Shown here: positions 11,118 through 23,925 of the stretch, piece by piece
Numbering within the stretch: the first letter of the stretch is position 1
Layout of the letters: each line of letters opens with the position of its first letter
Assembly (NCBI RefSeq): GCF_030272615.1
Contig: NC_081407.1
Span: 375,637,018-375,701,017 of the forward strand
DNA length: 64,000 bases
Direction of reading: 5' to 3'
DNA from: Cryptomeria japonica
Taxonomy: Eukaryota > Streptophyta > Pinopsida > Cupressales > Cupressaceae
The notes under the pieces: generated by a model
What the model was told of the DNA's origin: nothing
Seen by the model: only the letters and a program-made list of their open reading frames with translations
The model's database searches: none
Position numbers and translations under genes: made by a program

Positions 11118-11819
11118 AAAAAAAGAGATAATGTGATCTAAAAAAGAGCAGGTTTATAAAGAAACCAAAGGTCATCATAAAAGAGTATGCTTAGCCACCA
11201 AAGGATGAGAAAGATATCAAAATAAGGATCAACACAAGCTAGCACATGGAAAATCATGCAAATAAACAACCGCAAACCACCACCTAAAAAAAGAATACTG
11301 AAAAACTTCCTCACAAAAAGCATGATCATAACTCACATGGACAAAACTTATGATAAATCAAGATTGTCACACGAAGGAGATCCCCATTGTGGAAAAAAAA
11401 AACATTCCCAAACTGCCACCGTGAAGGATATAATAAATCAATCATTAATAAGCCTACAAGCTAGGCGCCACTAAAAATGTGGATATCAATATACTCATTA
11501 ACTCCAATCAGACAATAAAAAGCTCAAAGTAAACATGATTAAACCCATGTGTGAGCTGTACAGATGAAATCATATTACAGACAACCAAAAAAAGAAAATA
11601 GCAGGCACCCCTAAACAAGGCCACGACCAGTACCGTGGCTGGAATTACAAGCAAATATGCATACTTAATGGGGAGATATGAAAGACCAAGGAGGCCACAA
11701 ACACCACCACACTAAACTGCATACCTGGTTATAATCACAAACAAGATACAAGGTTGAGGCTAAGCCAATAGGTTATATCTAGATAGTTATATAGGATGAG
11801 GGGGTAAACAACTGATATC
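11118..11819 (-). other. LINE 3' region between RNase H and the third ORF
   Basis: About 700 bp of the same LINE with no recognised domain. Short open stretches occur in all frames. It probably served as spacer or untranslated sequence. Confidence 0.5.
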
Positions 11820-12886
11820 CACATCAACCAAAGACTAAATATCTTCATCTAAGGCTTTATTTGCCAATAAATATGCCACCCTATTGGCTTCCCTGTAGCA
11901 ATGAGCTATAGAGAAGGAATTAAAAAATTTAAGCTATGCAAGTATCTTATCCAACCAATATTTAAGATGCCAAGAATTCGAGGAATGATTTGTGACCATA
12001 TAAAAAACAACTAGAGAGTCCCCTTCTATAATGACATCCAAAAAGTGCAAAGAGAGGAGCAAATCAAGCCCAATTGAAAGAGCATGTAACTCAACCACAT
12101 TATTAGTCCCACTAGAAATACATTGACATTCTGCGTTAATAATATGAGCCCTATTATCAGAAACCACAACATCAATGGCAGACTTCCCAGGATTAACACG
12201 AGATGCTCCATAAAAATTCAATCTATACTGAGAAGAAGGGGGAGGAAACCAGACTACCTCTTTCCTATTAATTAAAGAAGACCTTGTTTTAGAAATGGCC
12301 CCAATCATAGGGAGCGTCTGCAAATCTGGCCAATGCCTGATAATCCAATTATCCCATGATGTAAAAGTATTTTGCAGACTAATGCTCTTGTAAATGAAGG
12401 CTAAGGCAGTCTTAGAGATGGATTTTTCAATATAGAAGAGCACATCTAGCAAGGTGGAAGAGTGTTTCCTAAAAATATTATTATTCCTCTCAAGCCAAAT
12501 CTTCCAAATCGGAATAGAAGGACCAATTATCCAAAGACAAGCATAAAATTAAGATGAGTATAACAGAGGCCAACTCATGAATTGGGACCTAGGGTCACCA
12601 CATAAAGAAGTACACCAGTTTAACTTATTACACAACCAGTACCAGCATTGAGAAGCAAAGGGGCAATGAAGAAAAAGATGATCAACTGATTCAAGAGACC
12701 CTCCGCACATAACACAAGGAAAAACAATAGTAATACCAAGCCTATCCAATCTCATAGTAGTTAGAATTCTATCCTAGACAGCTAACCAAGCAAAAACTCC
12801 TGCTTTTGGATGACATGCAACATGCCAAAATAACTTATAGGGCAAGTCCTCCCCCCTACAACCTCCAGACAAATAATTGTACCCCT
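11820..12886 (-). pseudogene. LINE ORF2, C-terminal part: zf-RVT and RNase H
   Basis: Continuation of ORF2 beyond the copia insertion. Around 12870-12600 comes the zf-RVT region: KLFWHVACHPKAGVFAWLAV and then CVMCGGSLESVDHLFLHCPF with its CxxC...HxxxxC pattern, which sits C-terminal to reverse transcriptase in plant L1 elements. Around 12240-11830 is a plant-type RNase H (RVT_3): LNFYGASRVNPGKSA, ISSGTNNVVELHALSIGLD, IIEGDSLVV and CYREANRVAYLLANKA. In intact members the first motif is FDGASRGNPG; here the catalytic Asp is Tyr and the motif Gly is Val. Stop codons lie in the linker. Minus strand; the RNase H piece alone is open from 12452 to 11934. Confidence 0.8.
12882..12886. repeat. Target-site duplication of element A, left copy
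   Basis: CCCCT immediately before the left LTR, identical to 20597-20601 after the right LTR. The LINE reading (YSVKEG before, YNYLSGG after) continues across one copy of this site, which confirms the insertion point. Confidence 0.9.
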
Positions 12887-14414
12887 TGTTAATAAGATGA
12901 GAGGGGGGGTGAATCATTAAAAACTCACCTTGCAATATATTTATCAGATTCAACCTTGGTAGCCTTTATTGCTATTCAACTATGACTGTAAATCATTCAA
13001 GCTCATAAACAGATACACTTAAAACATCATAACACATTTAACACCAGATTTAACGTGGAAACCCAAATAGGGAAAAACCACTGTGGGATTTTGGACCCAC
13101 TAAGAAATATACCCTTCTAGAGTATGCTCGGTTAAAAGCCAATCCTATTACAGATTACATAAACACATTGCTAGATGTGACCTAGTTACGAGATTTCCCT
13201 CAGACTTGTTAGAGTCTTGCACTTTGTTAGAAGTGACCTTGTCAAAGGATTTCAAACACTCATTCAAAATGTTACCTTGCTAGAGGATTTACAAATAAGA
13301 TTGTTAGGTCCACTTGGTTAAGAGATTTCCTGTCACTTACAAAATAAATAACAATGTAAGATATATATGCAACTTCACATCTAAAATGTTAAAGCAGATT
13401 CTACGTGCTCAATGTACTCAAGATAATCTTGTCATAAGACTTATCTTGCTTCTTGCTCGGATTCTCAACCTGTTCTTTAATCAGATCTTCAATCTTCTAT
13501 GCTCAATGTTCACTATTGTAGTATCACTATTCTTCTATTTGCCCATATCTATTGTTCATCAATAATTTCTTATTTATAAACAATTCATCACCGCTTAATC
13601 TCCTTGATCACATTTCCCATGATACATCTTAGCCATCAGATCTTAAAACTTGACTAGGTTCATTGTATCTTTCGATCTTGAAAACATTTTATCTCGCCTT
13701 GGAAATTGTATTCCTTTCTTGGAACTTTTACTAGGTTATGACAGTTCAATCTGCGCTGTAGATCTAACTCCTGTATTTTCATTGTTGTAGATCCTTAACA
13801 AACTTCTTGCATGACATACCAATCATCTATACATCTCCAGCTCATTGGCATCTTTCATTTAATAATGCTTTTATCCATCCAATGCATCCTGTTATTACTC
13901 AGTTGTTACCCGATAAATAATGAACCTTACTCGGTAGATATTTTGCCTTCTTTAACTGATAGCGATGACCTTAGGGTTTATCGACTAGCATCTTGCTCGG
14001 TAATATAGAACAGTATCAAACCTTAACTTATTCTATAGCTCAAAATCTTTTCTCCTTCTTGTTTAGTCTTCAAATACTCATATATAGGATATAACAACAA
14101 TCAAAATAACAAGATCTCATCACTGTCTAACTCGGTAATAGTTTCCCATTGAATAACTTATTACTCCCCTTCATTTTCATTCTTTCTGTGTCACTTACCG
14201 ATATCTTTATACTTATCAAAACATACTTGTTAAGATATGGAAACATCATACTGATTTAGAAAATCAATTGCTTGACATCAATGACAAAATAAAATTATTA
14301 AGACTGTAATCATCCTTTTTCAGTTATATTCACAATCTTCAACAACCTGCTCAATATCCTCATACCAACAAACTTACTGGAATGCCAACAATCTCCCTTT
14401 GTGAAATGCTAACA
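12887..14414 (-). repeat. Element A, 3' LTR
   Basis: 1528 bp, plus-strand start TGTTAATAAGATGAGAGG and end GTGAAATGCTAACA. Pairs with 19067-20596. Contains several CTCGGTA motifs and the phrase GGGAAAAACCAC shared with other LTRs in the window. Confidence 0.93.
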
Positions 14415-14430
14415 ATCTCCCCCTTTGGCA
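14415..14430 (-). other. Element A polypurine tract
   Basis: On the minus strand CCAAAGGGGGAGAT directly precedes the 3' LTR, the expected plus-strand priming site. A second copy, AAAGGGAGAT, lies 22-25 bp inside the LTR. Confidence 0.85.
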
Positions 14431-14826
14431 TTGATGACAAAACTATATTTTAATGGCAATACCTAACTTGATTTTATTTCAATTGATTCGGATTCGGATT
14501 GTTGTTAATCTTCTCCAGTTGTTATCCTTGAATTCTCACCCATTCATTAGTCTTCTCCCATCTTCACCTATTAATCTTCACTAATTAGTCTTCTCCCCCT
14601 TTGACAACAATGCCAAAAAGTAAAACTAATTCATGATTCCTTTAGTTGTGAAGTAATTTTCTTGCTACAAATACAAATGTATCATCTCAGTCTCGGTCAG
14701 AGCAACTTGTCTTCAATCACTATTTCCTGCACAACTTTAGGCAACCTCCTAAAGTGTGTAAAGCAACATCAACTCATAAATAGTTATCCTGTAGATTCAT
14801 AGAATTGATGCTTTCACCGAACTCTG

Positions 14827-17800
14827 TCAGTGAGTACTAGATAGAGGTAGGACCCCTAACTTACTTCTGAGATACTCAAAAGTGTCCCTTGGTAGTGGCT
14901 TTGTGAAAATGTCTGCTATTTGTTCCTTTGAACTAATATATTCCAGTGCAATTTTCTTCTCTTGAACTTCTTCTCTGAGATAATGATACTTTATAGAGAT
15001 ATGCTTTGTCTTAGAATGCATTACTGGATTCTTTGAAATGTTAATGGCACTAGTATTATCACAGAATATAGTTACTGGCTTGGTAACTTTCTCATTCGTA
15101 CATTCCAACAGTTGTTTCATTCATTCTATATTGGTACAATTCAATGCTGCAGTGACATATTCAGCTTTAGCTGTTGACTATGAAATGCATCCTTGTTTCT
15201 TGTTGAGACAACTTACTAGTCTTTTACCCAAAAAGAAAGCTCCACCGCTTGTGCTTTTCCTATCATCAATGTTTCCTGCCCAATCAGCATCAGTAAAGAC
15301 TTTTAAGTCAAAATCATTCATCTTTTTATATACTAAGCCATAGTCTCCAGTGCCTCTTAAGTATCTGAAAATTCTCTTGACTGTTGTCGTATGGGTTTCT
15401 TTGAGATCTGCAGAAAAACTTGCAACTATATCTACTGCATGTGCTATATCCAGCCTGTAGTGAGCCACATATTGCAACTTTCCAATCATAGATCAGTAAA
15501 GTGTCTCATCAATGGATGCAGATTCATCATTCTTTGATAGTTTACAATTGGTAGTCATAGGATTACTTACAGGTTTAGAATCCTCCATTTCAAGATTTCC
15601 TTTATATACTTGGATTGAGTAATTAAAATCTCATTTTTCATTTGTAGTATCTGTAAACCTATAAAATACTTTATTTCACCGATTAAGGGCATCTCAAATT
15701 CTTTGCACATTTCATTTCCGAAGTTCTTGCATAAAGAGTCATTTCCACAAAAAATAATATCATCAACAAATATGGCTGAAAGCAGTATTCCATTGTCTTG
15801 ATCATTCTTCATGTACATGTTGCTTTTTTCACCTGTCCTTATAAATCCAATCTTGATTAAGTAAGAGTGCAGTCTTTCGTACCATGCTCTAGGTGCTTGC
15901 TTTAGACCATATAAAGCTTTGTTCAACTTACATACCTGATCTTTATTCTTGTCTTCAATAAATCCTTCAGGCTGTTCAATATAAACTTCTTCTTCTAGTA
16001 TACCATTTAAAAATGCAGATTTAACATCCATTTGATATACCTTGAATTTTTTGTAAGAAGCATATGCCAAGAATGTTCTCACTCCTTCAAGTCTTGCCAC
16101 AGGTGCAAAAGTCTCACCATAATCTATTCCTTCTTCTTGAGAATAACCTTTGCAAACTAGTCTTTCTTTATTCCGAATGACCTCTCCTTTTTCATTTAGC
16201 TTGTTTCTAAAAATCCACTTTGTACTGATCACATTTTTCTCTTTTGGTCTTGGGACCAGTGTCCATGTTTCATTCTTCTTGATTTGTTCAATCTCTTCTG
16301 TCATAGCATTTACCCAATCTTCATTACTAAATGCCTCTTTTACTATTCTCGGTTCAAATTCAGATATCAAACATGTGTTTTGTCTCAGTTTGTTCCTTGT
16401 CATCACTGGATCATCCTTATCTCCTATAATTTGATTTGATGCATGATTTCTTCTGACATACTTGGCTAATATAGGATCAGTAGGCTCTGTATGATCTTCT
16501 TCATCACTCGGTAACTGAGTATTTCCTTCATTTTCTTCATCAACTTTCTCAGTAGGACTTCTCGCTTGAACATATACAAACTCTTCATAATCCTCTGGTT
16601 CTTTGGAATTTCCTTCATCATTTCTTTCTGCAAATTCATCGATTTTCACATTTGAACATTCCACTATTTTGTTAGATGATTTGATGAGACATTTAAATGC
16701 TTTATTTCTAGAAGAATAACCAAGAAATGTTCCTTCCTCACTTTTCTAATCAAACTTTCCATTTCTGTCATCTTTGTGAACATAACATCTACTTCCAAAT
16801 ATTTTAAAGTAACTTACATTAGGTTTCTTGTCATACCAGATTTCATACGTTGTCTTCAAAGTTCCTTTCTTCAGTTGTACTCAGTTCAGGGTGTAAACTA
16901 CAGTGCTGATCGCTTCTCGCCAAAATATTTGAGGTATCCTCTTTTCTATCATCAGGGTTCTGGCACAATCTACAATTGATCTGTTTCTTCTTTTAGCTAT
17001 CCCATTTTGCTGAGGTGTTCTCGGTGTAGATAGTTGTCTCTTTATACCATGATCATTGCAAAATAGATTAAATTCATCAGAAATGAATTCTCCTCCTCTG
17101 TCAGATCTTAGATATTTCAATTGTCTTCCTATTTCTTTTTCAACTCTAGCCTTGTACCATTTGAACATTTGAAAGGCTTCTGATTTCTCTTTTAAAAACA
17201 TAACTGACATCATCCTTGAGTAGTCATCCACAAATAATATGAAGTATTTATCTCCATAATAACTTTGAACTTTCATAGGACCACAGAGATCAATGTGCAC
17301 AAGATCTAAAATTCCTTTAGAAGTGTAGGACTTACTTGTAAAACTTGACTTTGTCATCTTACCCATCTGGCATCCTCGGCATATTGCTTTCTCAGGTTTT
17401 TCCAAGCTCATTAAACCTCTTACTTGGTGCTTCTTACTTATTTTGATCAGGTTATCAAAATTTACATGACAAAACCTTTATGCCATAAACAGGTATCTTC
17501 TATTTTAGCATACAGACAATTGTTCCAAGTTGAGTCAAGATGAAATGTATTACCTTTTGTTTGGGTCCTGGTAGCAGCCAGCTTTCCATGTTTGTCATGA
17601 ACTTTGACACTTCCTTTCTGAAATTCTATTTAGTATCCTGTATTGTTTAGCTATGCTACACTCAACAAATTGTATTTCAAACTTTCAACCCAGTATACAT
17701 CATCACATTTAGCATTGTCAAGAAGTGTGATAGAACCTTTACCTTTCATCAAACATGGTGCATCATTACCAAATCTTACATAGCCTCCATCATAGTCTTC

Positions 17801-19021
17801 TAATTTAATAAACTTGTGTTTATCACCTATCATGTGATGTGAGCGTCCACTATCTATGATCCAAGAATCATTTTTATTTAAATGAGATATTAAGGATTTT
17901 TCCTCACACCTTTCTTCATTTGATCCATCTTTGATAGCCACATATACAACTTGCTCTGTCTTAGTCTCATTAGATTTGTCATTGTTGGATTCCTCATCAG
18001 ATACTAGGCATGTCTTTCTATCTCTCCTTCTGAAGTCTTGGTGTCCTATGTATTGATTGTCTTTCTGTCTGTCATCTCGGTATTCTCTCTTTTCACTAGA
18101 TTCTTTGTCAGGACAGTTAGAAGCCATATGTCCTAATCTATCATAGTTAAAGCATTTTAAAGGTAACTTTCCTTTATACTTACCTTTGCCTCTTGGTAAG
18201 CTTCTGGCTAATAATGCTTCAAACTCTTCTTGCTTTTTGATTTCCTCATATAGTTTGTGTACCTCTTCCATGTTTTTGTTAAATCTCTCACTTGCTCCAC
18301 TATGATTTCCTTTAGTATACTTGTACATTCTATCATTGTAATCATCATATTCACCAAGATGAAAAGAACTGAATGCAGATTCAACTTTATTTACTGAAGA
18401 CCCACTATTATCAAAATTACTTAACTCAAATGCATGTAGCTTACTGATAGTAGCATCCAAAGAGACTGGCATGTTTGGTACAGACCTTAATTCATTGATT
18501 GGAGAGAATCGAATGGCATAAGCAGGCAGAAGTGTTCTGAGCAACTTACTTGTTACATCCTTTTCTTCAATAGTTCCTCCTGCTCCTTTGATTTGATTGA
18601 TAGTTTCCTTTAACCTTGTACTGTATTGGGTTATGTTCTCACCTTCATTCATTCTCATGGATTCAAGTTGACCTCTTAGACTGTCTACTTTTTCTCTCTA
18701 AACATGTTCATCACCACCATACACAGATATAAGCTTGTTCCACATTTCTTTGGCATGAGTGCAACCTTCTAGATCATTAAATTTTGAGTTGGTTAATGTT
18801 GATGTTATCTCAATCATTGCTTGAATATGCTCTTGCTTTGCCTTTATCTCTTCCATTGTCATCGGGTAGGTGCTAGGTGCACCGTAATCATTCTCTAGAT
18901 AATATATTGCATATTCTCCAATTCTTGATAAGTGCAACTTCATCATTTTCTGCCATGTGGAGAAACTAGACTTGTTCAGCTTTAGTGCATCCCTTTTAGA
19001 GATCTTCGGATCTTTCCTCAA
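14827..19021 (-). pseudogene. Element A gag-pol coding region, fossil
   Basis: Copia polyprotein remains, in order from 19.0 kb downward: gag N-terminal part (SFSTWQKMMKLHL) and UBN2-type gag (about 19.0-18.3 kb), a CCHC knuckle CFNYDRLGHMASNC near 18.15 kb, an aspartic protease site WIIDSG near 17.85 kb, the GAG-pre-integrase and integrase core with GPMKVQSYYGDKYFILFVDD and LRSDRGGEF (17.4-16.9 kb), reverse transcriptase with [15 protein letters not shown] and FVDDIIF (16.4-15.6 kb), and RNase H with SKTKHISIKYHYLREEV and EQIADIFTKPL (15.2-14.8 kb). Order integrase before RT defines Ty1-copia. About six breaks; not functional as it stands. Confidence 0.93.
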
Positions 19022-19048
19022 GTACCTTTAAAATTTTCTTCCAGATTC

Positions 19049-19066
19049 CAATGCTCTGATACCAAT
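19049..19066 (-). other. Element A primer-binding site (tRNA-iMet)
   Basis: Minus strand just inside the 5' LTR reads ATTGGTATCAGAGCATTGG; TGGTATCAGAGC is complementary to the 3' end of plant initiator tRNA-Met, the usual copia primer. Confidence 0.9.
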
Positions 19067-20596
19067 TGTTAATAAGATGAGAGGGGGGGGGTGAATCATT
19101 AAAAACTCACCTTGCAATATATTTATCTGATTCAACCTCAGTAGCCTTTATTGCCATGCAACTATGATTGTAAATCATTCAAACTCATAAACAGATACAC
19201 TTAAAACATCATAACACATTTAACACGAGATTTAACATGGAAACCCAAATAGGGAAAAACTACTATGGGATTTTGAACCCACTAGGAAATATACCCTTCT
19301 AGAGTATGCTCAATTAAAATCCAATCCTATTATAGATTACATAAACACATTGCTAGATGTGACCCGGTTAAGGGATTTCCCTTAGACTTGTTAGAGTCTT
19401 GCACTTTGTTAGAAGTGACCTTGTCAAAGGATTTAAAACACTCATTCAGAATGTTACTTTGCTAGAGGATTTACAAATAAGACTGTTAGGTCCACTCGGT
19501 TAAGAGATTTCCTGTCACTTACAAAATAAATAATAGTATAAGATATACTTGCAACTTCACATCTGAAATATTAAAGCAGATTCTATGTGCTCAATGTACT
19601 CAAGATAATCTTGTCATAAGACTTATCTTGCTTCTTGCTAGGCTTCTCAATCTGTTCTTTAATCAAATCTTCAATCTTCTGTGCTCGGTGATCACTACTG
19701 TAGTATCACTGTTCTTCTATTTTCCCATATCTATTGTTCATCAACAATTTCTTATTTATAAACAATTCCTCACCACTTAATCTCCTTGATCACATTTCCC
19801 ATGATACATCTTAGCCATCAGATCTTAAAACTTGACTAGGTTCATTGTATCTTTCGATCTTGAAAATGTTTTATCTCGCCTTGGAACTTGTATTCCTTCC
19901 TTGGAACTTGTGCTAGGTTATGACCGTTCAATCTACGTTGTAGATCTAACTCTTTTATTTTCGTTATCGTATATCCTTAACAAACTTCTTACATGACATA
20001 CCAATCATCTATACATCTCCAGCTCATTGGCATCTTTCATTTAATAATGCTTTTATCCATCCAATGCATTCTGTTATTACTCGATTGTTATTTGGTAAAT
20101 ACTGAACCTTACTCGGTAGATATTCTTCCTTCTTTAACCGATAGCAATGACCTTAGGGTTTACCAACTAGCATCATGCTCGGTAATATAGAACAGTATCA
20201 AACCTTAACTAATTCTATAGCTTGAAATCTTTTCTCCTTCTTGTTCAGTCTTCAAATACTCATATATAGGATATCAAAACAATTAAAATAACAAGATCTC
20301 ATCACTGTCTAACTTGGTAATAGTTGCCCATTGAATAACCTATTACTCCCCTTCATTTTCATTATTTCCATGTCGCTTACCGACATCTTTATACTTATCA
20401 AAACATACTCATTAAGATATGGCAACATCATACTGAATCAGAAAATCAATTGCTTGACATCAATGATAAAATAATATTATTAAGACAGTAATCATCCTTT
20501 CTCAGTTATATCCACAATCTTCAACAACCTTCTCAATATCCTCATACCAACAAACTTACTGGAATGCCAACAATCTCCCTTTGTGAAATGCTAACA
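19067..20596 (-). repeat. Element A, 5' LTR
   Basis: 1530 bp, same ends as its partner; the G run near the start is 9 long here against 7 in the 3' LTR. Followed by the target duplication CCCCT at 20597-20601. Confidence 0.93.
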
Positions 20597-23500
20597 CCCC
20601 TCCTTAACCGAATATTCCTCATATTTTGAATAGACCCAAATAAGGTCATATTCAACCTCAGAAAAAAGCAATGGGCATTTCTTTAACTCATCAACAAAAA
20701 GAGATTTAAGATCTTGGTCCACCAGAAGAAAGTCATCAGATTTCCATCTAGCCACAGGTACAAGACCTGAGGAATCCACAAAAAAATAATCAGCCACCAA
20801 TATGCCCCAAGAAGATTTGAGAAGAGTCATAAGGGGTGACCAATCCCTAAGCTAGAAAGTGTTGGGAAACCATTCTAGACTTCCTCCCAAAATCTAGCCT
20901 TATGACCATTATGAATAAGCTAGGACAACCCTGGAATAATAATAGATCTACACTCAACCATGAAATTATAGATTATAGACCCTTTAGGGAGCTAAGAAGC
21001 AATAAAAATGGCCTCCCTAGAATAGTTTCTCAAATATTTTGCAAACAATATAAATGTCCACTTGGAAGAGGGTTGTTTATACAACTTCCAAACTAACTTA
21101 GCACCAAGAGCCAAGTTCTATTTACCAAGATCCCTAATCCCTGCACCACCCTTATCTTTTGGAGAACAAACCCTATCCCATGCTAACAAAGGGATCCTAG
21201 GCTTATTATGAACATTGTCATTCCATAAAAAAAACCTTAATGTTGATTGCAGAGAAATGATAGATTTCTTAGGAGCCTTGAAAATGGATAATAAATAGAT
21301 TGGAACCACATTTAGAACAACTTTAATAAGCATTATTTTCCCAGAAAAAGAGAGCCATTTATGAGACCAGGAAAGTATCCTTGAAGAAATAGCCCTCGAA
21401 ATCTGTTCCCAAAAATTATGCTTCTCTGAACCAGTAAAAAATAGGATTCCTAGATACTTACATGGAAACTGGCCAACAGAGAAACCCCAAAAATGAGTCA
21501 ACTTGGACTGCACCAAAGGGGAAACATTAAGAAAGAAAATCTTAGATTTAGCCTGATCAACCTTCTGACCAGAAATTGAATAATAATCCAAAATGATCCT
21601 ATTAATGACCTTTGCTTCCCCCATAGAATCTTTACCAAACAATAACGTATCATCAACAAATAAACAATGAGAATGATTAGTAGCCATATGTGGAATAGAA
21701 AGTTCCTTCCAGAGGCTAGTATCCCTAGCTCCAAAGATAGCTCTACTAAGAGCTTTAGCCAGAATAATAAACAAGAAAGGAGACAATGGGTCCCCTTGCC
21801 TAAGACCTCTAGATGAAGTAAAAAAACCACATGGGGAACCATTCAAAATTACCAAGAACCTAGTCGTGCTAATACATGTTTGTATCCATTTAACCCATTT
21901 TACCCCAAACCCAAAATTCTTAAGCACACACAAGAGTGCCTGCCAACTTACCCTATCATAAGCCTTCATCATATCTAACTTTAGTATCATAGCCGAAATA
22001 GAAAGTTGAGAGATAGAATGCAAAATCTCATGGGCCACAATAGCCCCTTATGATGTTTCCCTACCAGGGACAAAACCCCTTGCTCCCCCAAAACAATCTT
22101 TGGGATGAGCTTAGCAAGCCTTATAGAAATAGCTTTAGTGATAATTTTATATAAGGTATTACATAAGGCAATTGGACGAAAAATCCACAAAAAATTTAGG
22201 ATTCTCTAATTTCGGAATGATAGCAACAAGAGTTGTGTCGAGCTCCTTCAAAATAGACCTATTGCATCTAGCCTCTTCTAAAACAAGGCAAAGGTCTTCC
22301 CCAAGAAAAGGCTAGCATTTTTGAAAAAAGAGAGTAGTAAAACCATTGGGACCAGGAGCCTTGTCAAGTGCCAATGAAAAAACAACCTTCTTTACTTCTT
22401 GAATAGAGAAAGGAGCCATTAACATTACATTATCCTCATCAAAAATTAGTCTAGGAATAGCAGAAGCAAAGATATCATTAAAGACAGGTGCCTCCTCAGA
22501 TAGCAGGGACTTAAAAAACTAGACAACCTCATCGGCAATCTCTTTCTCCTCTGTAATAACAACTCCATCAGGATTTTGAATACAGGAGATCCTATTGTGT
22601 TGCCTTTTTAATTTAGCTGAAAAAATGGAAGAATTTAGTATTCCTTTCTCCATCACTCAACCATAGATCCCTAAATTTTTGACGCCAATATATTTCTTCC
22701 CTAAAGAGAATCTCCTCAAGTTGAGAATTTAACATTTTATGTCTCTAAAAAGTAGCAGAATCCATACCACAGTTCATAACCGTAGCATTAAGAACTTCGA
22801 GTTCTTCCTGAATCTTAATTTTTTTAGAAAAAATATTTTTAAAATGCAACACATTCCATTTATTAATCTCTTGTTTCAGAAAAGAAAGTTTCTTTACAAA
22901 TCGAAAAATTCTAGTTTCATAAACGAAGGGAGCCGAGGACCACCAAGATTGTAAAAGCATGAGAAAAGATGGGTCTCGAAACCACATTAGTTCAAATTTA
23001 AATGAAGAACGACCATGAGCTCTATCATCCAAAATAGACAACACAATCAGAAAGTGATCAGAACTAGTATAAGGAAAAACCGAAGCCACAACATCCACAT
23101 TAGAGGAAATCCAATTGGTAGAAACCCAAAAATGATCAAGTCTTTCAACAATCTGTGAGAAATCTTTTCTCCTATTTGTCCAAGTAAATGGACCATTCAA
23201 GGTTTTACAATCCACCAAGTCACTATTTTGAATAAACGCAGAAAAATCATCCAAGATATGCTTATTGGGAAAAATACCCCCAAATTTCTCATCATTAGAG
23301 GAAATGGCATTAAAATCCCCTCCAAAATCAACAAACCGACCATGCAGGGGAGAAAAGGTAACATATAAAGAATCCTAAAGAGCTTTCTTACCCCCAATTG
23401 TCATTGGACCATACACATTGAACAACTGGAATTTAACATTTGTAATACGACTCTTTACCAAGGCCAACATCCAATAGGGAGTAGAAACAATCAGTTTTAA

Positions 23501-23734
23501 CTTAGTAGACACATCATTCCAAAGAAAAGCCAAACCCCCAAATGCCCCCACAGAAGGGGAGACGCAAAACTTCCACAACTTCCATTTAGAAAACAAAAAA
23601 TCAGCACCCTAACAACTTAATTTAGTCTCTTGGAATAGTAATACATCACACTTCATTAAATCCAACTATGATTTAATGAGGCACCTTTTGTTAGGGGCAT
23701 TTAATCCCCTAAAATTCCAAGACATGATTCGCAT
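20597..23734 (-). pseudogene. LINE ORF2, N-terminal part: endonuclease and reverse transcriptase
   Basis: ORF2 begins at the ATG at 23734 with MRIMSWNFRGLNAPNKR, the classic plant L1 start of the AP-type endonuclease. It continues with LLFQETKLS, NVYGPMT, GRFVDFGGDFNA (about 23.35 kb), GPFTWTNRRK and LDHFWVS (23.2-23.1 kb) and a SSDHF motif. The reverse transcriptase spans about 22.2-21.1 kb: RPIALCNTLYKIITKAIS, ILKLDMMKAYDRVSW, GLRQGDPLSPFLF, LFVDDTLLF (the FADD box), and QFPCKYLGI. The linker to zf-RVT (21.1-20.6 kb) includes FWEEVWNG. Several stops and frame changes, for example two in-frame stops in the first 45 codons, make it dead. The longest open piece is 306 codons, 22038-21118. Confidence 0.88.
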
Positions 23735-23925
23735 TTCTCTCGAGGGAAGACAATTTCTCCCCTCTTCTCAATTGCAAAATCAGAGCTCTCTAGCTCAACC
23801 TCCAATGAAGCCTTCAAACTATGCTTGGAGGCAACAGACCAAGTAAATGGAGGACTAAATTTTGTTTTCGTCTTAACTAATCCCAAGTTCAGACTCAAGA
23901 GCATAGACTGAATACCAACATCAAT

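Larger units (their letters stand above)
12887..20596 (-). mobile_element. Ty1-copia element A, complete, fossil
   Basis: A full-length Ty1-copia retrotransposon of 7710 bp inserted in the LINE, minus strand. Parts: two LTRs of about 1.53 kb with TG...CA ends, a 5-bp target duplication CCCCT, an initiator tRNA-Met priming site, a purine tract, and gag, protease, integrase, reverse transcriptase and RNase H in copia order. Structurally it looks whole, but the coding region has about half a dozen breaks. The two LTRs differ by roughly 6-7% over the 690 bp I compared by eye, mostly transitions. This means about 3 million years at 1e-8 changes per site per year, or around 15 million at slow gymnosperm-like rates near 2e-9. 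Confidence 0.95.

Noticed and set aside
15038-15343. Plus-strand open frame opposite element A (also 16150-16434 and 16776-16979)
   Set aside because: Complement of copia RNase H, RT and integrase coding; no motif of its own.
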